64,000 bases of DNA from Clostridium_AF sediminicola (GTDB lineage Bacteria; Bacillota; Clostridia; Clostridiales; Clostridiaceae). The position numbers and the translations under genes were made by a program. The DNA lies in the NCBI RefSeq assembly GCF_050402865.1, contig NZ_BAABMF010000005.1, positions 186,001 through 250,000 of the forward strand, written 5' to 3'. This document shows positions 35,407-44,489 of this stretch, piece by piece. How positions within the stretch are numbered: the first letter of the stretch is position 1; the number at the start of each line of letters is the position of its first letter. Under the pieces are notes generated by a model. It did not search any database and was not told where the DNA came from. It saw only the letters and a list, made by a program, of their open reading frames with translations.

Positions 35407-36507
35407 CTAATCTCCAAATGATATTCCTATACTCTTAGCAGCTTCAACAACTTCACCTTTAGGATTGACAAGTTTTATTGCACCTATAACATTTTCAAGA
35501 TGCTCATAACTCATGTTTCTTCCTCTTAAACAAACCATATTTCCGAATTTACTTTTATTTAGTAATTCTACAGCTTCTACTCCATATCTAGTTGACAAGA
35601 TTCTATCAAAAGTTGATGCCATTCCACCTCTTTGAATATGTCCTAGAACTGTACATCTAATTTCATGGTTCTTTATGATTTGTTCTAAATCATAGGCAAG
35701 CTTGTTGCCTATTCCACCCAATCTAATTGGATCAGGACTATCTGCGACGATTTTGTGAACTACCACATCTCCACCTTTAGGTTTAGCACCTTCAGCAACA
35801 ACAATAATGCTAAACAACTTACCTCTATCTTCTCTATCTTTTATTTTTTCCACTACTTTATCGATATTATATGGTATTTCTGGAAGCAAAATAACATCTG
35901 CTGAACCAGCAATTCCAGATTCTAAAGCAATCCAACCTGCATTTCTTCCCATAACTTCAAGAATCATTATTCTATGATGTGAAGCTGCTGTTGTATGCAA
36001 TCTATCTAATGCATCAGTTGCTACATTAATTGCTGAATTAAAACCAAAAGTAACATCAGTAGACGCAAGATCATTATCAATAGTTTTAGGTACTCCAATC
36101 ACTTTTACACCTTTTCTCCCAAAATCTCTTGCACTAGTTAACGTACCGTCACCACCAATTACCACTAATGCATCAACGTTTTCTTTTCTTAGATTTTCTA
36201 TAGCTACATCAGATACATCTTTTCTTACTATTTTTCCATCCTCTTCTACTGAATAATCAAAAAGATTATCTTTATTTGAACTAAACAACATAGTACCACC
36301 TTGATGCTGAATACCTGAAACGGTTTTTAAAGTTAACGGCATAAAGTCATTATTATATAAACCTCTATATCCAAATTTATATCCTATAACATCAAGACCA
36401 TATTTCAAAATAGCTGTTCTTGTGGCGCCTCTTATAACTGCATTAAGCCCTGGACAATCTCCTCCACCAGTTAATAGAGCAATTTTTTTAATACCATTTT
36501 TCATCAT
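35407..36507 (-). CDS. pfkA: 6-phosphofructokinase, group III (mixed-substrate) type
   Basis: 366 residues, longer than the ~320-residue allosteric PfkA. The nucleotide loop is GGDGTLTSA, with the glycine found in ATP-using enzymes, while the catalytic loop is VPKTIDNDL, with the lysine usual in PPi-dependent and group III enzymes. Together Gly and Lys place it in the group III (mixed-substrate) class rather than the Bacillus class. It phosphorylates fructose-6-phosphate. EVMGRNAGWIAL and TVLGHIQRGG are the other conserved segments. It is monocistronic and unlinked to pyk. The phosphoryl donor should be tested because the cell also has an energy-conserving PPase. Confidence 0.93.
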   Translation of the reverse strand: MMKNGIKKIALLTGGGDCPGLNAVIRGATRTAILKYGLDVIGYKFGYRGLYNNDFMPLTLKTVSGIQHQGGTMLFSSNKDNLFDYSVEEDGKIVRKDVSDVAIENLRKENVDALVVIGGDGTLTSARDFGRKGVKVIGVPKTIDNDLASTDVTFGFNSAINVATDALDRLHTTAASHHRIMILEVMGRNAGWIALESGIAGSADVILLPEIPYNIDKVVEKIKDREDRGKLFSIIVVAEGAKPKGGDVVVHKIVADSPDPIRLGGIGNKLAYDLEQIIKNHEIRCTVLGHIQRGGMASTFDRILSTRYGVEAVELLNKSKFGNMVCLRGRNMSYEHLENVIGAIKLVNPKGEVVEAAKSIGISFGD

Positions 36508-36644
36508 ATTAATCCCCTCCAGCTAAATCTACTAATAATATTATTCCAATATAACTATATAATTATTATGATAACTTTAAATTAGATTAATGTAAATGCT
36601 ATTTTGGCAATTTTGTAAATTTTCACAATTTTCTAAACTAGTTT

Positions 36645-38165
36645 TTATAATTCAATTATATCAGCTGGATTTATTCTAATTATTCTTTCTAATTCTTTTG
36701 CATATTGTTTAATTGTTATGTCACTGATTGAATTAGACTTTTTGTAAGTAACTTCTTCAATAAAATTCTCTACAATTTCTCTACTAATTTTGTAACTAAA
36801 TATTGATAGTGTTTTAAGTTTAAAAAACTCGAAATATATATCTTTTTCCTCAATCCATTGGTCATAAGATGAAATATTTTTGCATATTATATTTATCACT
36901 GTATCAAACATTTTATTTATTTCTTCAACAATATTGTCATAAATAAATTTCACCGAGTCAATGTATTTGAAGTTTTTTGCTATTTGCAACATTAGTTCAT
37001 CAAGTATTGTCTCTGCCTCTTCTATACTAAATATTTTTGTCAAATGCCACAAATTATGATTCTCATAGAATCGATTTTTCAAGTAGTCTATAAATGTTTC
37101 AAAATCTTCAGCATTATTTCCTAATTCTATTTCAAATAGTATTCTAAAAAACAAATTCCATTCAAAATCAATATTAATAGAATTTAAAATTTCTTTACCT
37201 AATGTAATAGAAAAATCATCTTTTAGTATAATATCTCTCTCAAACTTTAGTTCACTATCAAAGTCAATACTATTCTTAGAGATTTCATTTAATCTTGTTA
37301 ACGTTGTTATTAATGTCTTATTATAGTCATCCAAGTTTTCCGCTTTATTAGATCTGAATATATATTTCATTATTGTGTCACAAGAATTTCTAAAATCAAC
37401 AATAAATCCTATATTACCCTTCATTCTTGTTGAAAATATATCATATATCATTTTAGAAAGTACAGTTTCTAACTGGGCTTTTCTAACCGCAGGACTTATT
37501 GCATTCATTTTTTTAAATTGGTTATCTATCATTAATAATTGATTATCTATCATTGATAAGTTTTTCTTTATTGATCCTAGAATATTCTTCATAAAATCAT
37601 CATTACCTACATAATTGTTGTTTTTATAAACTACTTTATGTTCTATTTCTCCCCAAAAAATATTGACAAGAGATTTTATTTGAACTTCAAAATTAATTTT
37701 TTTATTGTGATATTCATAATATCCATCTATTCTAAAAATTTTAAACCCATTTTTTTGATGTTGGGGTTGTAACGTAGTCAATTCTAACCTTATGCTTTTG
37801 TCTACTTCATTATAATAATATCCTTCTTCATCAACTTTATTAAAAAACTTCTTTAATGCTTTATATACATTTTCTTCATCTTCAATAAATCTACATTCAA
37901 TTCTTATACCTATTAAGTCCGATAAATTTGACAAAAGCTCCTCTGCTGAATCATACTTCTTGTAATATGTATTTCTTAAAATCTTTTCTTTCAAACTTTC
38001 TGTAGATTTTAATCTTGAATTAATATTTGAATAATCAGTTTCACTAGCTAGCAAAATTTCATGAAAGTATAGTTCTAAATCTGTTACTGCAATTTCTAAT
38101 TGATTCTTCATATTTTCCAACAAATCTGTAACTTCATCTATAAAAGTAAATAGTCTTAATTCCAT
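36645..38165 (-). CDS. RelA/SpoT-domain protein with long C-terminal extension
   Basis: 506 residues. Residues ~45-210 form a (p)ppGpp-synthetase-like domain: SRLKSTESLKEKILRN (substrate-binding Arg/Lys), DLIGIRIECRF (catalytic Asp region) and FEVQIKSLVNIFWGEIEHKV with the conserved Glu and the following VYKN. The loop that usually reads GYRSLH is GFKIFR here, so nucleotide binding may differ. Residues ~210-506 are a helical, acidic extension I do not recognise, much longer than in RelP/RelQ. It follows, 53 bp later, the isoprenoid-synthase-like gene, so the two are probably co-transcribed. Alarmone synthesis is possible but unproven. Confidence 0.75.
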   Translation of the reverse strand: MELRLFTFIDEVTDLLENMKNQLEIAVTDLELYFHEILLASETDYSNINSRLKSTESLKEKILRNTYYKKYDSAEELLSNLSDLIGIRIECRFIEDEENVYKALKKFFNKVDEEGYYYNEVDKSIRLELTTLQPQHQKNGFKIFRIDGYYEYHNKKINFEVQIKSLVNIFWGEIEHKVVYKNNNYVGNDDFMKNILGSIKKNLSMIDNQLLMIDNQFKKMNAISPAVRKAQLETVLSKMIYDIFSTRMKGNIGFIVDFRNSCDTIMKYIFRSNKAENLDDYNKTLITTLTRLNEISKNSIDFDSELKFERDIILKDDFSITLGKEILNSINIDFEWNLFFRILFEIELGNNAEDFETFIDYLKNRFYENHNLWHLTKIFSIEEAETILDELMLQIAKNFKYIDSVKFIYDNIVEEINKMFDTVINIICKNISSYDQWIEEKDIYFEFFKLKTLSIFSYKISREIVENFIEEVTYKKSNSISDITIKQYAKELERIIRINPADIIEL

Positions 38166-38218
38166 ATTTTCCTCCTACAATTCCTAAATATTATAGTATG
38201 TAAATTATATCATAACTT

Positions 38219-39496
38219 TTAATTTTCCTCATTCTGGAAAGCATACATAAGTATTTCTTCTACCTTTATTCCATTATAACAATCTTTTAATCTGCTATAT
38301 TTTTTTTTCAATCTTTTATAAAATCCATTCATAAATCTTGGTGTATACGGAAAATAATTTTTTATCTCATTATAATAACATCCACTATAAAATTTCTTGT
38401 TTTTAGCTATTGCAAAATATATTAACAGTATACAATTCTTTCGTATTATATCTTTTAAAACATCAATATTATCTCCACTAAACTCTTTCATGTCATCAGT
38501 CAATTTTAATGTAAAATTTATCAAGCTATTTGTTATGCTATCAAGTGGATATTTTGTAGCAATTTGAGATATTATCGTCATATGATTATTGTCATAATCT
38601 TCTTTAGCATCCTGTAAATCATCACAAATTTGTAGTAGGATTCCATATCCAAAGAAAAAAAACGCATTTTTCTTACTGAGATTACCATTGACTAAATAGC
38701 CATCTGCTAAAACTGAACTTCCTCCTTTTTCAAAGCTTATACCCAAAATATCTTTTTCATATGGTACAGATTTTTTATCTTGTTGTATTATACTCTTCCT
38801 TTGAGCATTATGTATTAACAATAAGCTTTGAAAGACTTCTGAGTACTCTTTTCGCTCATACTGGCTTTCAATTCTACTGACTAAATTAAAAATATCTATC
38901 TCATATTCATTTTCAGGTGAAATTTTTTCCCCTTTTAATCTAACTTCAAATCTACTATTAAAGTTTTTCTTACACTCCATAGAAATATTATTATCATCTA
39001 AATAATTATCAGTATACGGGTATAACATACTATACCCAAACATTGCTGGAGTAAACTCTACTTTTTTATTTAACAATAATTGAATTATATTCATAATCCA
39101 TACATTCCTCATAGCCTGTCCAATATCCTCCATAGCCATTGAATCATTGAAGGATCTAGCTTCATTAACAAACTCCTCAGTACTCTTCATTAACTCCTTG
39201 CTAAATAAAATATCCTTATGCTTCTTATCAATTATATTTGATGAATTAACAAAATTAGTAATTAATGTATTAACTTTTTCCTTCCAGATAATTTTCTCTT
39301 TTGGGCCCGCAGGAAATTTTTCAATATATTCAATAAATGTTTTTATAAATTTTTCTGTTTCTCTCTCTTTTTTTTTCTTATACCAATAACCTGTTTTTAA
39401 CCCTAGTTCATGAAAATTTTTATCAGTTTCCCACCACATTTCTTTATACTGTTCTAAAAATATTTTACATTGATTATTAATACTTGACTTAATCAT
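38219..39496 (-). CDS. Class I isoprenoid synthase-like protein
   Basis: 425 residues, all helical by composition. Two aspartate-rich motifs with the spacing of class I prenyl/terpene synthases are visible: YTDNYLDDNN (~residue 160) and CDDLQDAKEDYDNNH (~293), expected to bind Mg-diphosphate. The N-terminal ~120 residues are an extra helical piece. It differs from the usual ~300-residue geranylgeranyl/farnesyl diphosphate synthases and is not next to any isoprenoid pathway gene. It is the first gene of a pair with the RelA/SpoT-domain protein. Product unknown; it could be a prenyltransferase, cyclase or a non-catalytic relative. Confidence 0.7.
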   Translation of the reverse strand: MIKSSINNQCKIFLEQYKEMWWETDKNFHELGLKTGYWYKKKKERETEKFIKTFIEYIEKFPAGPKEKIIWKEKVNTLITNFVNSSNIIDKKHKDILFSKELMKSTEEFVNEARSFNDSMAMEDIGQAMRNVWIMNIIQLLLNKKVEFTPAMFGYSMLYPYTDNYLDDNNISMECKKNFNSRFEVRLKGEKISPENEYEIDIFNLVSRIESQYERKEYSEVFQSLLLIHNAQRKSIIQQDKKSVPYEKDILGISFEKGGSSVLADGYLVNGNLSKKNAFFFFGYGILLQICDDLQDAKEDYDNNHMTIISQIATKYPLDSITNSLINFTLKLTDDMKEFSGDNIDVLKDIIRKNCILLIYFAIAKNKKFYSGCYYNEIKNYFPYTPRFMNGFYKRLKKKYSRLKDCYNGIKVEEILMYAFQNEEN

Positions 39497-39684
39497 TAAA
39501 ATTTTCTCCTAATATTTTAGATTGGATTTATTGTTATTATACTATATCAAATGTTATTTAAGAATAATACTTTAACAAATTAAATTAATTTTTGAATTTA
39601 ACATTGCTGAAACATAATTGACACAAAACTTTATTATAATTTAATTATAGTTAAAACCTATCTCCCTAAAATTAATGATATAAA

Positions 39685-39718
39685 TTAAACCAGCATCCAT
39701 TACTGAATGCTGGTTTAA
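39685..39718 (-). terminator. Terminator of hisS
   Basis: TTAAACCAGCAT / ATGCTGGTTTAA inverted repeat immediately after the hisS stop, followed by a TTTAT-type AT tract on the minus strand. Confidence 0.65.
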
Positions 39719-39728
39719 TATTATATTT

Positions 39729-40985
39729 CTAATCAAGTTTTTTTATTTCATTCGTTTCTCCATATAAACAAAAGCTATCATATCCTTGTGCCTTTAAGTT
39801 ATCTAATTGCTTACCTAATTTCTTTCCTTTTGGAATTAAAGCTACAGTATTTTCTTCTACTCTCAAATCATCAGATTTTTCAATAACATCAATTAACTTA
39901 TCTTTTTTCTTATCAAATAAAAATGCTATTTTTGAAAAATTGTTAGGTATTTTGAAATTTCTATCCTGCATTATAGCAAGAATTCTTTCAAAGCCAATAG
40001 AAAATCCTACTGCTGGAACATCATTTTTCATAAAACGTCCAATCATTTTATCATAACGTCCGCCACCTGCAATAGAAACTCCTAAACCCTCACACTCTAC
40101 TTCATATATTAATCCTGTATAATATCCCATACCTCTAACTATAGTAGGATCAAATTTGATTTTATACTTTCCTTTTGACTGTTTTTGTACAATAGTTATT
40201 AAATTTTCTAAAGGATTTAAAACATCTGCTTCTATTCCAAACTTTTGCATGTCTTTAATTTCAATTCCTTTTGTAATATCTTCAACTATGCTTATAAAAT
40301 TCCCAACTATTTCAGGACTATATTCTTTGCTATTAAGTTCCTTTTCTACTCCTTCTAGTCCAATTTTATCAAGTTTGTCGAAAGTTATACATACACTATT
40401 AACATCATTATCTGTAAATCCTGCATATTTTATTAATCCTGAAAGAATTCTTCTATCATTTATACGAATTATAAAATCATTAAAATCTAAAGCTAATAAT
40501 GCCTCTGAAGTTGTTAAAATAAGTTCTATCTCTGCAACTTCACTTTCTTCACCAATTATATCAATATCACATTGATAAAACGAACGATATCTTCCTTTTT
40601 GTGGTCTTTCAGCTCTAAACACTTCACCTATTTGCATTCCTTTAAAAGTAGTAGGTAACTTACTAAAATTATTGGCATAGTATCTACTCAAAGGTAATGT
40701 TAGATCATAACGTAACCCCATATCAACTAAGTCCATTTCCTTTAAATTATCATTAGTTAAATTAAGTTTATTACCTCTTTTTAATATTTTATAAATTAAT
40801 TTTAAATTTTCTCCACCTTCACTACCTAATAGCAAATCAATATTTTCCAATATTGGTGTTTGTATTCGTGTAAAACCATGTCTTCTGTATACCTTCATAA
40901 TTACATCCGTTACATAATCTCTTAGCTCCATATCCTGAGGCCCAAAATCTCTTGTTCCTCTCACAGGATTAGTATTAATTTTCAT
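39729..40985 (-). CDS. hisS: Histidyl-tRNA synthetase
   Basis: 418 residues, class II aminoacyl-tRNA synthetase. HisRS signatures: RYDLTLPLSRYYA (motif region 1), FRAERPQKGRYRSFYQCDID (motif 2), RGMGYYTGLIYEV (histidine A loop), and AGGGRYDKMIGRF (histidine B loop), then a C-terminal anticodon-binding domain (ALIPKGKKLGKQLDNLKAQG). The presence of the catalytic arginine and an anticodon domain argues against the HisZ paralogue. AGGAGG precedes the ATG. It charges tRNA-His. It is a single gene controlled by a His-rich leader peptide and terminator just upstream. Confidence 0.92.
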   Translation of the reverse strand: MKINTNPVRGTRDFGPQDMELRDYVTDVIMKVYRRHGFTRIQTPILENIDLLLGSEGGENLKLIYKILKRGNKLNLTNDNLKEMDLVDMGLRYDLTLPLSRYYANNFSKLPTTFKGMQIGEVFRAERPQKGRYRSFYQCDIDIIGEESEVAEIELILTTSEALLALDFNDFIIRINDRRILSGLIKYAGFTDNDVNSVCITFDKLDKIGLEGVEKELNSKEYSPEIVGNFISIVEDITKGIEIKDMQKFGIEADVLNPLENLITIVQKQSKGKYKIKFDPTIVRGMGYYTGLIYEVECEGLGVSIAGGGRYDKMIGRFMKNDVPAVGFSIGFERILAIMQDRNFKIPNNFSKIAFLFDKKKDKLIDVIEKSDDLRVEENTVALIPKGKKLGKQLDNLKAQGYDSFCLYGETNEIKKLD

Positions 40986-41040
40986 GCTTTTTCCTCCTAT
41001 TCGTTGTTATAAATTATTTTTAAATTATCTAAATTAGTGC

Positions 41041-41077
41041 AAACAAAAGTCCTGCCAATATCACACATCGACAGGAC
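41041..41077 (-). terminator. Attenuator terminator upstream of hisS
   Basis: GTCCTGTC / GGCAGGAC (8 bp stem with one G-T pair) is followed by TTTTGTTT on the minus strand, 56 bp before the hisS start and 83 bp after the leader-peptide stop. Confidence 0.8.
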
Positions 41078-41159
41078 AATAGATTCTCTAGAATAAATCC
41101 TTCCCATTGATGCATGCACAAATAGCGCCTGCACCCATAAGAATTTTAGGCACAACCGC

Positions 41160-41216
41160 TTAGGTAATATGATGATGAAATTTTATTTTCCATAAATCTA
41201 ATTTAGTATTTTTCAT
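41160..41216 (-). CDS. Histidine-rich leader peptide of the hisS attenuator
   Basis: An 18-residue frame, MKNTKLDLWKIKFHHHIT, starts 8 nt after an AGGTGAGG ribosome binding site and contains three consecutive CAT histidine codons four to six codons before its stop. Directly after the stop, GCGGTTGTGCC pairs with GGTGCAGGCGC (41125-41135 and 41149-41159), and an intrinsic terminator follows before hisS. The arrangement matches amino-acid-dependent ribosome-stalling attenuation as known for proteobacterial his operons. Here it precedes a synthetase gene in a Firmicute, where T-boxes are the norm. Confidence 0.8.
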   Translation of the reverse strand: MKNTKLDLWKIKFHHHIT

Positions 41217-41275
41217 ATAAACCCTCACCTATAATGAATCAAAAAATGATTCTAATTCTTTATAACTTTATATAC

Positions 41276-41304
41276 ATTATAATTATTCTTCTCATAATTA
41301 TCAA
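41276..41304 (-). promoter_or_regulatory. Sigma-A promoter of the hisS leader
   Basis: TTGATA (41299-41304), 17 bp spacer, perfect TATAAT (41276-41281), about 60 bp before the leader-peptide ATG. Confidence 0.85.
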
Positions 41305-41371
41305 GATTTTATTTAAATTTATTTAATATCCTATTATTTAAATAAGTAAATAGCCCTAAGGTATATATAGT

Positions 41372-42010
41372 TTAGTTATTAACCTCAGGTTCTTTTGATT
41401 CATAACCATTCAAATCAACAGTTACAGTTTTCATAATTACATCTTTTAATGGTTTATCTTTAGAATTTGTTTCAACCGTTACAATTTTATCTATAACATC
41501 TAATCCTCTAAATACTTTTCCAAAAGCTGCATATTTTCCATCTAATGATGGGTACTCTTTATGCATAATAAAAAACTGAGAACCTGCAGAATTTGGATCT
41601 TGAACTCTTGCCATAGAAATTACTCCTGGAGTATGCTTAAGCGTATTTTTAAAACCATTGGAATCAAATTCTCCATCAATTGAATACCCTGGCCCACCCA
41701 TTCCTGTACCTTCTGGGTCTCCACCTTGAATCATAAATCCTTCAATAACTCTATGAAAAATAAGGCCATCATAAAACTTTTTATCTATTAATGAAATAAA
41801 ATTATTCACTGTATTCTCTGCTACTTCAGGATAAAGTTCTAATAGTATTTGTGAATCATCTTGTAATGTAATAGTTATAATAGGTAGTCCTTCCTCCGGC
41901 TGATAGTTAATATCTACTTCATCATTTAATTTGTTTTCTGCACAACCACTAACTATAAACATTACTATCAGTATGCTAAACAATATATATATAACTCTTC
42001 TCATTCTCAT
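41372..42010 (-). CDS. Cyclophilin-type peptidyl-prolyl isomerase, lipoprotein
   Basis: 212 residues. A lipoprotein signal with lipobox IVSGC (Cys ~23) shows export and lipid anchoring. The cyclophilin domain (~45-205) contains GLIFHRVIEGFMIQGGDPEG with the catalytic Arg and Phe, GVISMARVQDPNSAGSQFFI, and FGKVFRGLDVIDKI. It catalyses proline isomerisation during folding of exported proteins. AAGGAGAAT precedes the ATG. It lies 23 bp downstream of the ZIP transporter gene in the same direction and may share its transcript. Confidence 0.93.
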   Translation of the reverse strand: MRMRRVIYILFSILIVMFIVSGCAENKLNDEVDINYQPEEGLPIITITLQDDSQILLELYPEVAENTVNNFISLIDKKFYDGLIFHRVIEGFMIQGGDPEGTGMGGPGYSIDGEFDSNGFKNTLKHTPGVISMARVQDPNSAGSQFFIMHKEYPSLDGKYAAFGKVFRGLDVIDKIVTVETNSKDKPLKDVIMKTVTVDLNGYESKEPEVNN

Positions 42011-42033
42011 AACTATTCTCCTTTTTATATTTA

Positions 42034-42840
42034 CTATGCAAACAACAACAAACTTAAGGCCATCACTGCCATTCCGGAGACTAAGCCGTATATGGCAATA
42101 TGATGTTCACCATATTTCTCTGCAGTAGGCAAAAGTTCATCAATCGAAATGAATACCATAATTCCAGCTACAACTGCAAATAAAACACCAAAAACTACAT
42201 CATTAAAATATTTATATAGTAGTGTATAACCAATCAATGCACCAACTGGCTCAGATAAACCGGATAGTACTGATAAAAAAAAGGATTTCTTTTTATCTCC
42301 AGTAGCATAATACAGTGGGACAGATACAGCAATTCCTTCAGGAATATTATGTATAGCAATTGCTACAGCAATACTAATTCCAAGTGTAGGATCCTGTAAA
42401 GCTCCAGTAAAGGTCGCAAGGCCTTCTGGAAAGTTATGTATTGCAATTGCTAATGCTGAAAACATACCCATTCTAAGAAGCTCGCTTTTCTTTTCTACTC
42501 CATCAGAATCTTTAATATCTTCAATACTCCTTGGTTCATGAGGATTTTCAAAAGAGGGAACTAGTTTGTCTATTAATGCAATAATAGCAATGCCTGCAAA
42601 GAAAGATATAGTAGTAATCCAATACCCTTTGGTACTACCCAGTGCTAATTCTAATGAATCTCTTGCTTTCACAAAAATCTCCACCATTGATACATATATC
42701 ATAACTCCAGCTGAAAAGCCTAATGCTCCAGATAAAAACTTTGTATTAGTCTTTTTGGCAAAAAAAGCTAGCGCGCTTCCAATACCCGTAGATAATCCTG
42801 CAAATAAAGTTAATCCAAATGCAAAAAGTACATTATTCAA
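42034..42840 (-). CDS. zupT: ZIP family divalent metal transporter (ZupT-like)
   Basis: 268 residues, eight hydrophobic helices. The two metal-binding motifs are HNFPEGLATF in TM4 and HNIPEGIAVS in TM5, as in E. coli ZupT, with EPVGALIGY later. It takes up zinc, iron and related divalent cations through the cytoplasmic membrane. A charged loop (DSDGVEKKSE) lies between TM3 and TM4. It is transcribed divergently from the MATE gene. Confidence 0.92.
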   Translation of the reverse strand: MNNVLFAFGLTLFAGLSTGIGSALAFFAKKTNTKFLSGALGFSAGVMIYVSMVEIFVKARDSLELALGSTKGYWITTISFFAGIAIIALIDKLVPSFENPHEPRSIEDIKDSDGVEKKSELLRMGMFSALAIAIHNFPEGLATFTGALQDPTLGISIAVAIAIHNIPEGIAVSVPLYYATGDKKKSFFLSVLSGLSEPVGALIGYTLLYKYFNDVVFGVLFAVVAGIMVFISIDELLPTAEKYGEHHIAIYGLVSGMAVMALSLLLFA

Positions 42841-42954
42841 AAGATCACCTCTCTTATTTTAGATTTTTTAATAATATTATCTATTATACTATAGAGTTAA
42901 GCTATTATAAATATTGTCTTATAATATTTATTATTATAAAGCATATTTCTATAC

Positions 42955-42982
42955 TTGTTGAAATATTTCAACATGTTATAAT
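42955..42982 (+). promoter_or_regulatory. MATE gene promoter with embedded perfect palindrome
   Basis: TTGTTG (42955-42960) and TATAAT (42977-42982) are 16 bp apart. A perfect 18 bp palindrome, TGTTGAAATATTTCAACA (42956-42973), fills the spacer and overlaps the -35, as expected for a repressor operator. The regulator is not encoded next to it. Confidence 0.6.
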
Positions 42983-43021
42983 AAAGCTTAAGATTTATAA
43001 ACTTTAGGATGGGGATTTTTT

Positions 43022-44425
43022 ATGAATAAAAAAGATATTAATAATAACGAAAGTATACAGAAAATTACTGTTAAATTAGCACTACCCGCTATAACCGAAA
43101 TGCTTCTTCAAACATTTATGGGTGTAGCAGACACTGCAATGGTTGGCAGTTTGGGTGGATACGCTATTGCGGCAGTTAGCTTATCTGATAATCCTATTAT
43201 GGTTATGCTGGCATTTTTTGCTGCTATAAGTGTTGGTACTACAGCTTTAGTTGCTAGATTTGTAGGGGCTAAAGAACATAAAAACGTTAAATATGCAATA
43301 ACTCAGTCTTTGTACTTAAGCATATTCTTTTCAATTATATTTACAATTGGAGCATTATTTCTTTCAAAAAATATAGTTGTTTGGATGGGTGCAGAAAAAG
43401 ATGTAATCCCTTTTGCAATAACTTATTTAAGAATAATATTGTTAGGTTTACCCGCTCTTATAATTACTATGATAATGTCTGGAGCCTTAAGAGGGGCAGG
43501 AGATACAAAAACTCCTATGATTGTAAATGGATTGTCCAATATTATTAATGTTATTTGCAATTTTATATTAATATTTAATAACAGGACTATTTCTTTCAAT
43601 ATTCCTTTATTAAATAAAGAAATGTCTATATTTTTACCTGGTGCAAATTTAGGCGTAACCGGTGCTGCCATTGCCACTACTCTTGGTAGAATAATCGCTT
43701 TGATTTTAATTTTGAAAGTACTTTTTAGTAAAAATAATAATTACAAAATTACACTTTTTAAGGATTTTAAAATAGATTTTTCAATTCTAAAAAGAATATT
43801 GAAAGTAGGAATGCCTGCTGCAGGAGAACAACTAATATTTCGTTTTGCACAACTTGTTTTTTTCAGAATGGTGGCTTCTCTAGGAACTGTAATGGTAGCC
43901 GCTCATAAAATTGCGTTAACAGCAGAATCATTATCATTTATGCCTGGATGGGGTTTTGCTCTTGCAGCAACTACTTTAGTAGGACAATCTCTAGGAGAAG
44001 ATGACCCTGATAAAGCTAAGAAAGGTGGCTATACCGCCGCATATATGGCTTGTATCGTTATGACTGCATTTGGAGTATTATTTTTCTTATTCCCAAAAAT
44101 CTTTATTATAATTTTCACTAGAGACTCAGAAATAATAAATAACGCAGTTATTTGTCTACAACTAGTTGCTCTTTCACAACCATTTCTAGCTGCAACCATG
44201 GTTTTTGCTGGTGCTCTTAGAGGTGCTGGAGACACAAAAATTGTACTAGTAATTACAACAATGACAGCCTGGGGTATACGAGTAGGTTTAGGATATTACT
44301 TAGCTTTTACAATGAACTTAGGTTTAGCCGGCGCATGGGCAGCTATGGCACTTGATCTTACCATTAGAGGAATAGTATTTTTTATCATTTTTAAAAGAGG
44401 AAAGTGGCAAAAAATCAAGGTTTAG
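43022..44425 (+). CDS. MATE family multidrug/Na+ efflux transporter
   Basis: 467 residues, 12 hydrophobic helices in two homologous halves. Each half carries the same signature, SGALRGAGDTKTPMIVNG (~residue 155) and AGALRGAGDTKIVLVITT (~395). This belongs to the NorM/DinF-like MATE superfamily and exports cationic drugs or metabolites against Na+ or H+. GGATGGGG precedes the ATG. It is monocistronic. The palindrome within the promoter suggests ligand-responsive control. Confidence 0.93.
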   Translation: MNKKDINNNESIQKITVKLALPAITEMLLQTFMGVADTAMVGSLGGYAIAAVSLSDNPIMVMLAFFAAISVGTTALVARFVGAKEHKNVKYAITQSLYLSIFFSIIFTIGALFLSKNIVVWMGAEKDVIPFAITYLRIILLGLPALIITMIMSGALRGAGDTKTPMIVNGLSNIINVICNFILIFNNRTISFNIPLLNKEMSIFLPGANLGVTGAAIATTLGRIIALILILKVLFSKNNNYKITLFKDFKIDFSILKRILKVGMPAAGEQLIFRFAQLVFFRMVASLGTVMVAAHKIALTAESLSFMPGWGFALAATTLVGQSLGEDDPDKAKKGGYTAAYMACIVMTAFGVLFFLFPKIFIIIFTRDSEIINNAVICLQLVALSQPFLAATMVFAGALRGAGDTKIVLVITTMTAWGIRVGLGYYLAFTMNLGLAGAWAAMALDLTIRGIVFFIIFKRGKWQKIKV

Positions 44426-44489
44426 AAACGTAAGAATTAATACTTTTATTCTAAAGTTAATTTACGATAGGAATAAAATACAAGGAATT

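Noticed and set aside
39729..40985. hisZ (ATP-phosphoribosyltransferase regulatory subunit) instead of hisS
   Set aside because: Catalytic HisRS motifs (ERPQKGRYR, RGMGYYTG, AGGGRYD) and an anticodon-binding domain are retained, and no his biosynthetic genes are adjacent.
41041..41216. T-box riboswitch for hisS
   Set aside because: The GGTACCGCG core is absent and the leader is explained by a His-rich reading frame plus terminator.
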